From the NCBI RefSeq assembly GCF_003946655.1, contig NZ_RHOV01000006.1:1-64000 (forward strand): 64,000 bases of DNA, given 5' to 3'. Below are positions 44,398 through 52,976 of this stretch, one piece after another. The notes below the pieces were generated by a model that saw only the letters and a list, made by a program, of their open reading frames with translations, did no database searches and had not been told where the DNA came from. Origin of the DNA: Lapidilactobacillus achengensis (GTDB lineage Bacteria; Bacillota; Bacilli; Lactobacillales; Lactobacillaceae). The position numbers were made by a program, and so were the translations under genes. The first letter of the stretch is position 1. Every line of letters begins with the position of its first letter.

Positions 44398-46212
44398 ATG
44401 TGTGGAATTGTTGGAACGATCGGAACTGGGGCAACGACCCAGATTTTGTTAAAGGGGCTTAATCGACTGGAGTATCGCGGCTATGATTCCGCCGGCATCT
44501 ACGTCAATGATCAAGATGGCCAAGATTATTTGGTTAAAACCGTTGGCAAGATCGCTGCGTTGGAGGCGGCAGTTGGCCCGCAAGTTCAAGGTCGGATCGG
44601 GATCGCCCACACTCGTTGGGCCACGCATGGTCAACCTAGCGTGGCCAACGCTCATCCGCAGTTCTCCGGCTCGAAGCGTTTTTACTTAGTGCACAATGGG
44701 GTCATCAGTAATTTCACGGCACTGAAAGAACAATATTTAGCGGATCAAGCTTTCGCCAGTCAAACCGATACAGAAGTGATCGTCCAAATGATCGCGCACT
44801 TTGTCGAAGCAGAAGCCATGACCACTTTGGCCGCTTTCCAGAAAACGTTGAGCCTCTTGGCCGGTTCCTACGCGCTGCTATTGGTCGATCGCGAGGATCC
44901 AGAAGTCCTGTACGTCGCCAAAAACAAAAGCCCCTTGTTGATCGGGTTGGCAGCAGGCTATAACGTGGTCACTTCTGACGCTCTGGCGACTTATGACTTG
45001 ACCACTGATTACTTGGAGTTACGCGATGGTGAAATGGCCTTGGTGCGGGCAAGCGACGTGACGATTTTGGACCAGCAGGGTGACACTCAGGGGCGGGAAC
45101 CGATCGAGATCAAGGTTGAAGCGGACGCCATTGGCAAAGGCACTTATCCCACGTTCATGTTGAAAGAAATCGATGAACAACCGGCGGTGATGCGGCGGAT
45201 CAGCCAGCACTATTTACCCGTGGATCAGCCAATCGCCATTGATCCAGCCTTGATCCAACATGTGGCTCAGGCTGATCGGCTTTACTTTGTGGCCGCCGGG
45301 ACCAGCTATCATGCTAGCCTTGTGGGCAAACGATTATTTGAACGTTATGCCCAGATCCCAGCCGAGGCCGGGGTCGCCAGTGAGTTTGGTTATCATTGGC
45401 CCTTACTTTCCGCCAAACCTTTCTTTATTTTCTTATCCCAAAGTGGGGAAACCGCCGATAGTCGGCAAGTTCTGGTTGAAGCCAAGCGCCGGGGGTTACC
45501 CACGCTAGTGATCACCAATGTCGCTAATTCGACCTTGGCACGAGAAGCTGATTACCATTTGCTCCTTCACGCCGGTCCCGAAATCGCTGTGGCCTCGACC
45601 AAGGCGTACACCGCCCAAATCGCTGTTGAGGCGGTTTTGGCCAAAGCCGTGGGGGAAAGGCGCCAGCTTGGGGCGGCGCAAAGCTTTGATTTGGCCGGTC
45701 AATTGGCCTTGGCCGCCAATGCGATGGATGAAATCACGGACAACCACCAAGCCTGGGATCAGTTGGCCGCCGAGTATCTGGGCAGCGCTACCGACGCCTT
45801 TTACTTGGGTCGCGGCATTGATTATGACGTTAGTTTGGAAGCGGCCTTGAAGTTGAAGGAAATCTCATACGTTCATACGGAAGGTTTCGCGGCGGGCGAG
45901 TTGAAGCATGGAACCATCGCCTTGATCGAACCAGGTGTGCCCGTGATCACCTTTATCACGGAGCAGGCAACCGCCGATCATACTCGCGGCAACGTCCAGG
46001 AAGTCAAGGCCCGAGGCGGCAACGTGCTGGTGATTGCTAGTGAAGCTTGTCAACAAGCAGGGGACCAAATCGTGATTCCCACCTTGACGGACGAGTTGAT
46101 GCCGCTGGTGACAGTGGTGTGCGGTCAATTGCTGGCTTATTATGCCACATTACAGCGCGGCTTGAATGTGGACCAACCGCGTAATCTCGCAAAGAGCGTG
46201 ACGGTCGAGTAA
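44398..46212 (+). CDS. glmS: Glutamine-fructose-6-phosphate aminotransferase
   Basis: 604 aa. Makes glucosamine-6-phosphate from fructose-6-phosphate and glutamine, the first step of amino-sugar synthesis. N-terminal glutaminase domain with nucleophile Cys2 (MCGIVGTIG), GLNRLEYRGYDSAGI and HTRWATHG; two SIS isomerase domains follow (FVAAGTSYHASLVGK near 300, LSQSGETADSRQ near 348, and KLKEISYVHTEGFAAGELKHG near 485); C-terminus NLAKSVTVE is the family end. AAAAGGTG ribosome site. It is separate from glmM by its own promoter. Confidence 0.98.
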   Translation: MCGIVGTIGTGATTQILLKGLNRLEYRGYDSAGIYVNDQDGQDYLVKTVGKIAALEAAVGPQVQGRIGIAHTRWATHGQPSVANAHPQFSGSKRFYLVHNGVISNFTALKEQYLADQAFASQTDTEVIVQMIAHFVEAEAMTTLAAFQKTLSLLAGSYALLLVDREDPEVLYVAKNKSPLLIGLAAGYNVVTSDALATYDLTTDYLELRDGEMALVRASDVTILDQQGDTQGREPIEIKVEADAIGKGTYPTFMLKEIDEQPAVMRRISQHYLPVDQPIAIDPALIQHVAQADRLYFVAAGTSYHASLVGKRLFERYAQIPAEAGVASEFGYHWPLLSAKPFFIFLSQSGETADSRQVLVEAKRRGLPTLVITNVANSTLAREADYHLLLHAGPEIAVASTKAYTAQIAVEAVLAKAVGERRQLGAAQSFDLAGQLALAANAMDEITDNHQAWDQLAAEYLGSATDAFYLGRGIDYDVSLEAALKLKEISYVHTEGFAAGELKHGTIALIEPGVPVITFITEQATADHTRGNVQEVKARGGNVLVIASEACQQAGDQIVIPTLTDELMPLVTVVCGQLLAYYATLQRGLNVDQPRNLAKSVTVE

Positions 46213-46248
46213 GTTTGGTTCGCAAATCGAACAACCGCCGTTAAAATC

Positions 46249-46312
46249 AGCTTCTGTTCCCAATCTTGGCCTGCCTGTGGGGTGGCCGGATTGGGAATGG
46301 AAGCTGTTTTGC
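46249..46312 (+). terminator. Terminator after glmS
   Basis: AGCTTC...TTCCCAATC pairs with GATTGGGAA...GGAAGCT, then GTTTT. The following 46313-46591 shows no gene. Confidence 0.75.
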
Positions 46313-46591
46313 TTTCCGGAAAAACTGCCATGACTGTTCTTGCTAGTGTGGGGGCTCAATTTGGAGCGGTGCCAGTTTGCCGAGAGCCCCTTTAACGCGG
46401 GTTGGATTCAGTTAGCGCTGAGCATCAAGTCGATTATGAGGCTATACTGATCACTCCGAACTCGTCACTACAGGTCATGGTTGCCCCAGTGGCTCAGTCC
46501 CAAGCCCGCTATCAAAATCGGACCAAAATAGGACTGTACTTTTTGCTAACTTTTAGTAGAATGAGACTAAACGATAAAAAGTAGGGCAACC

Positions 46592-47485
46592 ATGAAAACA
46601 GCCATTTTAACAGACAGCGCTTCGTATCTGACTCCAATGGAAGCAGCCGCGATGAACGTCAAAATGTTACCAATCACCGTCATTTTCGGTGAGGAACAAT
46701 ATTTAGAAAATGTCAGCATTACCGCGCCTGATTTCTATCAGCGTCTCCATCAAGAAACCAAATTGCCAACCACGGCTCAAATCACCATGCACCAAATGCA
46801 AACCGCCTTCGATGAGTTGACCGCGGCTGGCTATGATGAAGTGATCTGTATCAATTTGTCCAGTGGCATTACCACGTTCTTCGAAAACTTGTCCCGCTAT
46901 GCGCAAACGGTCACGACGATCAAAGTTTATCCATTCGATTCGCTGATCGCCAGCGCCGGTGAGGCAGACTTGGTGCGGTATGCCCAGTCCTTAGTCGATC
47001 AAGGTGAGCACGCGTCAACGATCATGCCTAAACTGACCGCGTTGCGCGCGACGTTGGGCGTGGATTTTGCTGTGGACAATTTGAAACATTTATTACGAAC
47101 CGGCCGTGTCTCTAACGCCAGCGCTTTTTTGGGCGGTCTATTACAGGTGAAACCGATCTTGCAATTCGATCAGGCTGGCAAAATCGTCGCGGTCGCGAAG
47201 GAACGAACGATGCGGCGGGCTTTGCAACATGCGCTGCAGGACCTAACCGCCGCGCAGACCGCCGCGGATTATCCGCTGCAAGTGACGGTGATCGATGGTA
47301 ATGCCCCAGAGACGTCCACGCAATGGCAGGCCCAAGTTGCCCAAGCTTTTCCCCAAATGCGGGTCCTGACGAGTCATATTGGCCCCACGATCGGCGTGCA
47401 TACAGGCGAAGGCGTCATGGGTCTCTTGTGGTCGCGAGATTGGCGCACGGAAGCGGCCAGCCTAGGCCAGGAGGCAGAAGCATGA
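46592..47485 (+). CDS. DegV family fatty-acid-binding protein
   Basis: 297 aa. Begins MKTAILTDSASYLTP, the DegV start with the TDS motif that holds a fatty acid carboxylate; SSGITTFFENLSRYA near residue 90 and LLRTGRVSNASAFLGGLLQVKPIL near 170 are the other ligand-site marks. Such proteins (FakB type) present fatty acids to the FakA kinase for phospholipid synthesis. No fakA is nearby. It overlaps the acetyltransferase gene by 4 bp. Confidence 0.93.
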   Translation: MKTAILTDSASYLTPMEAAAMNVKMLPITVIFGEEQYLENVSITAPDFYQRLHQETKLPTTAQITMHQMQTAFDELTAAGYDEVICINLSSGITTFFENLSRYAQTVTTIKVYPFDSLIASAGEADLVRYAQSLVDQGEHASTIMPKLTALRATLGVDFAVDNLKHLLRTGRVSNASAFLGGLLQVKPILQFDQAGKIVAVAKERTMRRALQHALQDLTAAQTAADYPLQVTVIDGNAPETSTQWQAQVAQAFPQMRVLTSHIGPTIGVHTGEGVMGLLWSRDWRTEAASLGQEAEA

Positions 47486-48078
47486 TTGGTTATCAAATTG
47501 ATTCCGAGCTTTATTTAGCCTTGCCCCGGGCCCAAGACGCCAGCGCGCTGACGGCGTTGATTCGCAACAATTGCGCTTATTTGAGTCAGTGGCTGAATTG
47601 GCCAGCGGGGACGACTTTAGCGACGGAACAACAGGTGATCCAGCAGAGTCGCCGTGATTTTGGCACCGACAAGAGTTTGGTTTTAGCGATTTGGTGGCGC
47701 CAACAAATTGTGGGGATGATCAGCTTCAACGGCTTTCGCGCCGACGGTAAAATCAGCGACGTCGGTTACTGGCTCGGCCAAGAATTCCAAGGGCAGGGCA
47801 TTATGCATCGCGCGCTGATGGCGTTAGTGCAGATCGGCTTTACGGACTATCAGCTGGAAAAAATCGTGATCCATGCGGGCGTGGGCAATCAGCCCAGCAA
47901 TGCCGTCGCCATGAATGCCGGTTTCAAACTTGACGGGATGATCCGTCATGACGAACTCTTGACCAGTCAAGGTTGGATCGATCTCAATTCTTATAGTTTG
48001 TTGCGGCAGGAATGGTTGGCGCAACAAGCAAACGTGGCGCAATCGAACGCGGATCAACCAGATACGGACCAATTGTAA
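47482..48078 (+). CDS. GNAT acetyltransferase, RimJ/RimL type
   Basis: 198 aa from ATG 47482 (AGGAGG upstream, ATGA overlap with degV). Motif A is VGYWLGQEFQGQGIMHRALMALV near residue 95, then IVIHAGVGNQPSNAVAMNAGFKLDG near 133 and a C-terminal LNSYSLLRQEW. This pattern marks RimJ/RimL ribosomal-protein acetyltransferase relatives (for example YdaF), though the real target is unknown. The last 20 residues are Gln/Asp/Asn-rich. Coupled to sfsA by a shared TAATG. Confidence 0.88.
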   Translation: MIGYQIDSELYLALPRAQDASALTALIRNNCAYLSQWLNWPAGTTLATEQQVIQQSRRDFGTDKSLVLAIWWRQQIVGMISFNGFRADGKISDVGYWLGQEFQGQGIMHRALMALVQIGFTDYQLEKIVIHAGVGNQPSNAVAMNAGFKLDGMIRHDELLTSQGWIDLNSYSLLRQEWLAQQANVAQSNADQPDTDQL

Positions 48079-48797
48079 TGAGATACTCGCAAGTCAAATT
48101 GGCGACTTTTCAAGCGCGCCCAAATCGTTTTATTGCCAATTGTCAGCTGAACGATCAACTGGTGGTAGCCCACGTCAAAAACACAGGTAAGTGCCGCGAA
48201 CTGTTGCTTCCTGGCGCCACCGTTGCCTTGACCTATTGTCCTAGTCCTCAGCGCAAAACGGATTATGATCTGATTGCGGTTCTGCACGAGGGACGCTGGA
48301 TCAATCTTGACTCCCAAATCCCGAACGATTTGGCGGCAGATGGCGTGCGCCGTGGCTTGATCGCCTTGCCAGGCATTGCTCAAGTCGCCGCGGTTCGTCG
48401 AGAAGTGGTCTTCCAAGATTCGCGGTTGGATCTGGCTGGGACGAGCCGCGACAATGAGGCTTTCTTTGTTGAGGTCAAAGGGGTGACCTTACTCGATGGC
48501 GAGCTGGCCGCCTTCCCTGACGCGGTGACGACCAGGGGATTGAAACATGTTCATACCTTAATGGCCGCCCAACGAGCTGGCTATCAGGCTTATCTGCTGT
48601 TTATCGTGCAGGCAGCCGGGATCACGACCATGACGATCAATCGGCGCTTGCAACCAGAATTGGCCGCGGCGATCGCTGCGGCGCAGGCTATTGGCGTTCA
48701 GGTTTTAGTTTACGGCTGTCAGGTGACCGCAGATTCGATTGAGGTGGCCGAGCCGTTACGCTTCTCACTGGATGCTGATTTTATTTTGCCGGGGTAG
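48078..48797 (+). CDS. sfsA: SfsA family protein (sugar fermentation stimulation homologue)
   Basis: 239 aa from ATG 48078, which overlaps the previous stop. N-terminal OB-like part with FQARPNRFIANCQL, HVKNTGKCRELLLPGATV; the C-terminal part has the nuclease-like core FVEVKGVTLLDGELAAFPDAVTTRGLKHVH. SfsA was named for effects on sugar fermentation in E. coli; its fold suggests nucleic-acid binding or cleavage, and the role in Firmicutes is unknown. Last of the degV-acetyltransferase-sfsA unit. Confidence 0.93.
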   Translation: MRYSQVKLATFQARPNRFIANCQLNDQLVVAHVKNTGKCRELLLPGATVALTYCPSPQRKTDYDLIAVLHEGRWINLDSQIPNDLAADGVRRGLIALPGIAQVAAVRREVVFQDSRLDLAGTSRDNEAFFVEVKGVTLLDGELAAFPDAVTTRGLKHVHTLMAAQRAGYQAYLLFIVQAAGITTMTINRRLQPELAAAIAAAQAIGVQVLVYGCQVTADSIEVAEPLRFSLDADFILPG

Positions 48798-48883
48798 TTT
48801 GGGGGGTGCTGATTTTTTCGAAAAAATAGCGTTCTGTTGTCAAATTTACGCTTGATTGCAGGTGTGCTGGGTTTGGTGGTGAT

Positions 48884-49553
48884 GCAACCGCCTCAGGACG
48901 TTTGTCGTGGCTGGAACGCGGTGGGCACTGTTTTGAGCCAATCCGCAAGCCCGGCGGCTTGTCTCAAAATCAGGTCTTATTCTAAGCGATAAATCGCTAA
49001 GAATAATCTCACCGCTGAGCCACACGTCCTGAGGCGGTTGCTAGGCAGAATTGAGTCTATCTGCAATCGAGGCGAAGGATTTGACGAAGTGGTTTTGCGA
49101 GCTAGAGGTCAAACAATCGCCCTTTGTGGGGTGGTACGGCAATGCCAACTGAATTGGGAATAGTTGGTTGGTATAGTTTGCATTTGTTGAACATCTTTAT
49201 CTGCTCCTGCGACAATTCATGGGTGGAAACTGACTAATTCAGCTGATTCACCAAGAACTAGTTTTGTTCATCAGGCAGACTGCTCCTGTGTGACCAATTT
49301 AAGGCTGGTACCCACTAACCACGGCCGTCAATTGCGTGGCTCCCCATCAATTGGCGATAGCCTACCAGTTGGCGTGAGTGCTCAAACGGCTGTTATAACG
49401 TTGAGCGGCTGGAGCGGAGAAATTCGGGGTGAGATCGCCGTGAAATTGTCCTTGGCGGCTTTGCCGCTTAGGACAAGGCCTGATTTTGAGACAAGCCGCG
49501 TACTTTGCGGATTGGCTCAAAACAGCGCCCACAGCGAGCTCACCCCGAATTTC
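48884..49553 (+). repeat. Composite repeat, best complete copy (type B core, tails, inverted type A core)
   Basis: Type B core 48884-49041 has outer stem GCAACCGCCTCAGGACG/CGTCCTGAGGCGGTTGC, arm TTTTGAGCC...GTCTCAAAA and arm TTATTCTAAGCGA/TCGCTAAGAATAA. The inverted type A core is 49419-49553 with outer stem GAAATTCGGGGTGAG/CTCACCCCGAATTTC. Spacing between the cores is 378 bp and holds the two tails. Together the cores form a long imperfect inverted repeat. No protein-coding frame in 48798-49617 is supported; frames across the cores follow the palindromes. Confidence 0.88.
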
Positions 49554-49617
49554 GCAGCGCAAGCTGCGGCCAATCTGCTTTCATATCTCGAGAAATGATA
49601 AATTAATTAAAAAGTAC

Positions 49618-49646
49618 TTGACTTTTATCATTCGGGCCAGTATTCT
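49618..49646 (+). promoter_or_regulatory. Promoter of the leader peptide / ABC operon
   Basis: TTGACT (49618-49623), 17-bp spacer, TATTCT (49641-49646), 24 bp before the leader's GGAGTG ribosome site. Confidence 0.75.
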
Positions 49647-49681
49647 TAGAGACATCTTAATAAACTGTTGGAGTGATCGTT

Positions 49682-49744
49682 ATGTTAAGCAACACGACCT
49701 GTCAACAATTGAATAGAAATTATTACTACGCCTATTATGGATAG
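49682..49744 (+). CDS. Tyrosine-rich leader peptide (20 aa)
   Basis: Very short gene with its own promoter and ribosome site (GGAGTG at 49670, 7 nt before ATG). The peptide ends NYYYAYYG: five Tyr codons within six (49721-49738), two codons before the TAG stop. The stop is the first bases of a hairpin, and two terminators follow before the ABC genes. This is the build of a classic transcription attenuator in which a ribosome stalls at Tyr codons when charged tRNA-Tyr is short. Not a protein with its own job. Confidence 0.7.
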   Translation: MLSNTTCQQLNRNYYYAYYG

Positions 49745-49820
49745 CGGGTTGCACCGTCAGGATGCAAGCCGCGCGCAGGTTTGTATCCGTGATGGTCGTA
49801 GCTTTTAGTGAGACTAAGCT
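49744..49820 (+). promoter_or_regulatory. Mutually exclusive hairpins after the leader peptide
   Basis: Segment 1 GCGGGTTGCA (49744-49753) pairs with segment 2 TGCAAGCCGC (49763-49772). Segment 2 as GGATGCAAGCC (49760-49770) can pair instead with GGTTTGTATCC (49778-49788), 11 pairs including two G-U. A third hairpin AGCTT...AAGCT lies at 49800-49820. A ribosome held at the Tyr codons would cover segment 1 and free the second pairing. Confidence 0.55.
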
Positions 49821-49822
49821 AA

Positions 49823-49855
49823 CCACATGGATGAGATGGATTCCATGTGGTTTTT
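49823..49855 (+). terminator. Leader terminator 1
   Basis: CCACATGG/CCATGTGG stem with inner ATGAGATGGATT loop, followed by five T. Confidence 0.88.
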
Positions 49856-49886
49856 CTTTGGGCGTTTACCTTAGCGGGACGTTTTC

Positions 49887-49926
49887 AACCAGCCACAAGA
49901 ATCTTTCTTGTGACTGGTTTTTTTGT
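49887..49926 (+). terminator. Leader terminator 2
   Basis: AACCAG-CACAAGAA pairs with TTCTTGTG-CTGGTTTTTTT, ending 23 bp before the start of the binding-protein gene. Confidence 0.88.
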
Positions 49927-49948
49927 CCGTAGGGAATTGGAGGAGCAT

Positions 49949-50908
49949 ATGCGGAAACGAACATTGTTTATCTTGCTGGGATTGTTATTGGTTTTGGTTT
50001 TTGGGACTGATTATTACAGCAAACAGCAAACTGATGATGGCAAAGTCCACGTCGGTATTTTGCAATTAATGGATCAAAGCGCCTTGGACCAAGCACGTAA
50101 AGGGTTCATCGCCGAATTGAAAAAAGAAGGGTATTCTCAAGACAAGAATTTGGTGATCGACTATGTTAACGCCCAAGGTGATCAGGCCAACTTGCGGGCA
50201 ATGAGCGAGCGCTTGATCAATCACCATAACGATTTGAATTTAGCAATCGCTACACCGGCGGCGCAGGCGTTGTTGGCAGTGGATCAGAAAACGCCGTTGT
50301 TGTTTACCGCGATCACCGATCCAGTCGATGCTGGCTTGGTCAAGTCCTTCGCCCATCCGGACAAGAACGTGACCGGCGTGACCGATAGCGTTCCGGTCAG
50401 TGAGCAGATCGCCTTGCTTCAGAAAATGTTTCCTCAAGCGAAAACGGTTGGCTTGCTTTACAACGCGGCGGAACCGAATTCGGTGATCCAGATCAAGGAA
50501 GCCCAGAAAGTTTTGAAAAGCGCTGGTCTGAAAGTGGTTGCCCGGACGGTGGCCACCACCAATGATGTGGAACAAGCGGCGACGAGTTTGGCCCGCCAAG
50601 TCGATGTGATGTATCTGCCTGCTGATAATGTTTTGACGGCGGCGATGGCGTTGATGGGGAAGGTGTCGGAGAAGACGAAAACACCGGTGATCCCCGCGAC
50701 CACGCCGATGGTTCAATTGGGCGGTGTTGCTACCCAAGGGATCAATTACTATCAATTGGGTCAGCAGACGGCGCAAATGGCGGTCAAGATCTTGAAGGGT
50801 AAGCAGATCAGCGAATTACCGGTGGAGAAGCCAGCCAAAAGTTTCCTGAGTTTCAACAAGAAATTGGCTGCTGTTTTCAAAATCGATCCGGCGAAATTTG
50901 GGAAATAA
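49949..50908 (+). CDS. ABC transporter substrate-binding protein, TrpX family (aromatic amino acid)
   Basis: 319 aa from ATG 49949 (GGAGGAG upstream). Membrane anchor at residues about 4-20 with no Cys lipobox (VLVFGTDYYSK), then a family of ABC_sub_bind type: VHVGILQLMDQSALDQARKGF, ATPAAQALL, TDPVDAGLV and PADNVLTAAM. Relatives bind tryptophan or other aromatic amino acids. The Tyr-codon leader suggests tyrosine as substrate or signal; this is inference. First gene of binding protein-permease-ATPase. Confidence 0.88.
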   Translation: MRKRTLFILLGLLLVLVFGTDYYSKQQTDDGKVHVGILQLMDQSALDQARKGFIAELKKEGYSQDKNLVIDYVNAQGDQANLRAMSERLINHHNDLNLAIATPAAQALLAVDQKTPLLFTAITDPVDAGLVKSFAHPDKNVTGVTDSVPVSEQIALLQKMFPQAKTVGLLYNAAEPNSVIQIKEAQKVLKSAGLKVVARTVATTNDVEQAATSLARQVDVMYLPADNVLTAAMALMGKVSEKTKTPVIPATTPMVQLGGVATQGINYYQLGQQTAQMAVKILKGKQISELPVEKPAKSFLSFNKKLAAVFKIDPAKFGK

Positions 50909-51059
50909 CCCCGCCGCTTAGCAACCAAATCATGAATGAGTTTAACGCGCAATAACTTGATTTAAGCCGTTTTAGCCGGATTCTTGGCCAAGTTCGAGCT
51001 TGGCATGAGTCGTCCGCGTAAATGGCCAGATCATCAATTAAGAAAGTGGGTTGGGAAAA

Positions 51060-51971
51060 ATGGATTTATTGATTTCAAGTCTATCCTTAGGGCTTTTATG
51101 GTCGATCATGGCGATCGGCGTTTACTTAACATTTCGAATTTTAGATATTGCGGATATGACCGCGGAGGGTAGTTTTCCACTGGGCGCGGCGATCACCGCC
51201 CGGCAGATCGTGGCCGGCGTCAATCCGTGGGTAGCGACCTTATCTGGTTTTCTCGCAGGCTGTTTGGCGGGACTGATCTCCGGATTTATGCACACGAAAT
51301 TGAAGATCCCCGCGTTATTAACTGGTATTTTGACCCTGACCGGCTTATATTCAGTGAATTTGTTGATCATGGGTCAATCCAATATTTCTTTGTTGGGCCG
51401 GGTCAAAACCGTGATCAGTTTGTTGCCAGACATGAGCACTTCCAGTGCGGCGATTCTGATCGGGGTGGTGGTGTTGGCCTTGGTGATCGGCTTGCTGGTG
51501 GTTTTCTTCAATACCGAAGTTGGACTGGCCGCGCGAGCGGTGGGTAACAACGAGGAAATGAGCGCCGCCAATGGGATCAATGCGGACAATATGAAAATCA
51601 TCATCTACATGATCTCTAATGGGCTGATCGCTTTGGCAGGGAGTCTAATGGCCCAGATCAATGGCTACGCCGATAGCAGCATGGGCATCGGGACCATCGT
51701 GATCGCCTTGGCCGCGATCATTATCGCCGAGGTGCTGGTCGCCAATTTATCCTTCGGGATGCGCTTGGTCACGATCGTGGGCGGCGCGATCATTTACCGT
51801 TTGATCATCGCTTTGGTCCTACAATGGGGCGTTGATCCGAACAACTTACGCCTGTTCTACGCTTTGATGTTGGCCTTGTTCTTGTCCGTGCCGTTGTTAC
51901 AGAAACGAATCGGCCAACGCCGGCGTCGCCAGAAAAATATCGCTGAAATGGAGGCAGATCAAGATGACTAA
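51060..51971 (+). CDS. ABC transporter permease (TrpY-like, branched-chain type fold)
   Basis: 303 aa from ATG 51060 (an in-frame TTG three codons upstream). Eight to nine membrane segments. GVYLTFRILDIADMTAEGSFPLGAA near the start and AARAVGNNEEMSAANGINADNMK near 165 follow the BPD_transp_2 (LivH-like) family that pairs with TrpX-type binding proteins. Basic C-terminus (QKRIGQRRRRQKN). Separated from the binding-protein gene by 151 bp and overlaps the ATPase gene by 8 bp. Confidence 0.9.
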   Translation: MDLLISSLSLGLLWSIMAIGVYLTFRILDIADMTAEGSFPLGAAITARQIVAGVNPWVATLSGFLAGCLAGLISGFMHTKLKIPALLTGILTLTGLYSVNLLIMGQSNISLLGRVKTVISLLPDMSTSSAAILIGVVVLALVIGLLVVFFNTEVGLAARAVGNNEEMSAANGINADNMKIIIYMISNGLIALAGSLMAQINGYADSSMGIGTIVIALAAIIIAEVLVANLSFGMRLVTIVGGAIIYRLIIALVLQWGVDPNNLRLFYALMLALFLSVPLLQKRIGQRRRRQKNIAEMEADQDD

Positions 51972-52770
51972 CGCATTAGAATTACGCAAATTACATCAAT
52001 TTTTCAACCAGGGGACGGTCAATGAACGTCACGTTCTCAAAGGAATCGATTTAAAGCTGGCGCCGGGAGAATTCGTGGCAGTGATCGGCGGTAATGGCGC
52101 TGGCAAGTCGACCTTATTGAACAGCATCGCCGGCAGTTTGCCGGTGGATCAAGGCCAAATCAAGATCGAAGGCGAAGATGTCACTTATGAAACAGTGGCT
52201 AAGCGAGCACGCTTGATCGGTCGTGTTTTTCAGGATCCGCAAATGGGCACAGCCCCGCTGTTGACCGTTGAGGAAAATCTATCATTAGCCCTTTTACGAG
52301 GACAGAAGCGCAATTGCTGGTCTTTTGGCGTTAAAAAGAAGCAACGCCAGTTTTTGCAAGAACAGTTGGCCTTGTTGAATCTGGGCTTGGAAGATCGCTT
52401 GAGCGCCGAGATCGGCTTGCTCTCCGGCGGCCAGCGTCAAGCCATCACCTTACTCATGGCCACCTTACAGAATCCGGCCTTGCTATTGTTGGACGAACAT
52501 ACCGCTGCCTTGGATCCTCAAACCAGCCAGATCGTCATGACTTTGACGGCGCAGTTGGTCGCGGAGAAGCAACTAACGACGTTGATGATCACCCATAATA
52601 TGGCCGACGCCTTGAAATTCGGTAACCGCCTGATCATGTTGGATCAGGGGCAGATCGCCATTGACGTGGCTGGCGCCGAGAAAGCCCAGCTGACCGTGCC
52701 TGATCTGTTGGCCCTTTTCAAGCACAAAAGTGGCCAGGACCTGACCGACGATCGGGTCTTACTGAGTTAG
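51964..52770 (+). CDS. ABC transporter ATP-binding protein (TrpZ-like)
   Basis: 268 aa. Walker A VIGGNGAGKSTLLNSIAG near residue 40, signature LLSGGQRQAITLLMA near 152, Walker B LLLLDEHTAALDP near 173 and switch His in MITHNM. EHTAALD in place of EPTSALD is typical of this group. No extra domain. Completes the transporter; a nested terminator follows. Confidence 0.92.
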   Translation: MTNALELRKLHQFFNQGTVNERHVLKGIDLKLAPGEFVAVIGGNGAGKSTLLNSIAGSLPVDQGQIKIEGEDVTYETVAKRARLIGRVFQDPQMGTAPLLTVEENLSLALLRGQKRNCWSFGVKKKQRQFLQEQLALLNLGLEDRLSAEIGLLSGGQRQAITLLMATLQNPALLLLDEHTAALDPQTSQIVMTLTAQLVAEKQLTTLMITHNMADALKFGNRLIMLDQGQIAIDVAGAEKAQLTVPDLLALFKHKSGQDLTDDRVLLS

Positions 52771-52787
52771 GTCAACTGCTAGACAAT

Positions 52788-52853
52788 AAAAAACGCGATC
52801 CCCCTGGATCCGCTAAGTTCGTAAGCGGATCAGGTTGGGAAATCGCGTTTTTG
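52788..52853. terminator. Nested bidirectional terminator
   Basis: AAAACGCGAT pairs with ATCGCGTTTT around inner CCTGGATCCGC/GCGGATCAGG. Confidence 0.85.
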
Positions 52854-52976
52854 TTTGCGCTTTTTCGTTTGGGCAGGTCGACTGCATCTAGGTGTGGGGC
52901 AACCGCCGTGGCTAGAACGTGGTCAGCGCCAAGCCGACCGGCAATGATTTGGTTGGCCGCTTAGGCGCCGCTGGGT

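Noticed and set aside
48811-48828. ATTTTTTCGAAAAAAT as terminator after sfsA
   Set aside because: The stem is only A-T rich with one CG centre and no T run beyond it; too weak to call.
49682-49926. T-box riboswitch before the TrpX-type transporter
   Set aside because: No T-box core sequence or stem I motif is present; the Tyr-rich leader gene explains the region better.
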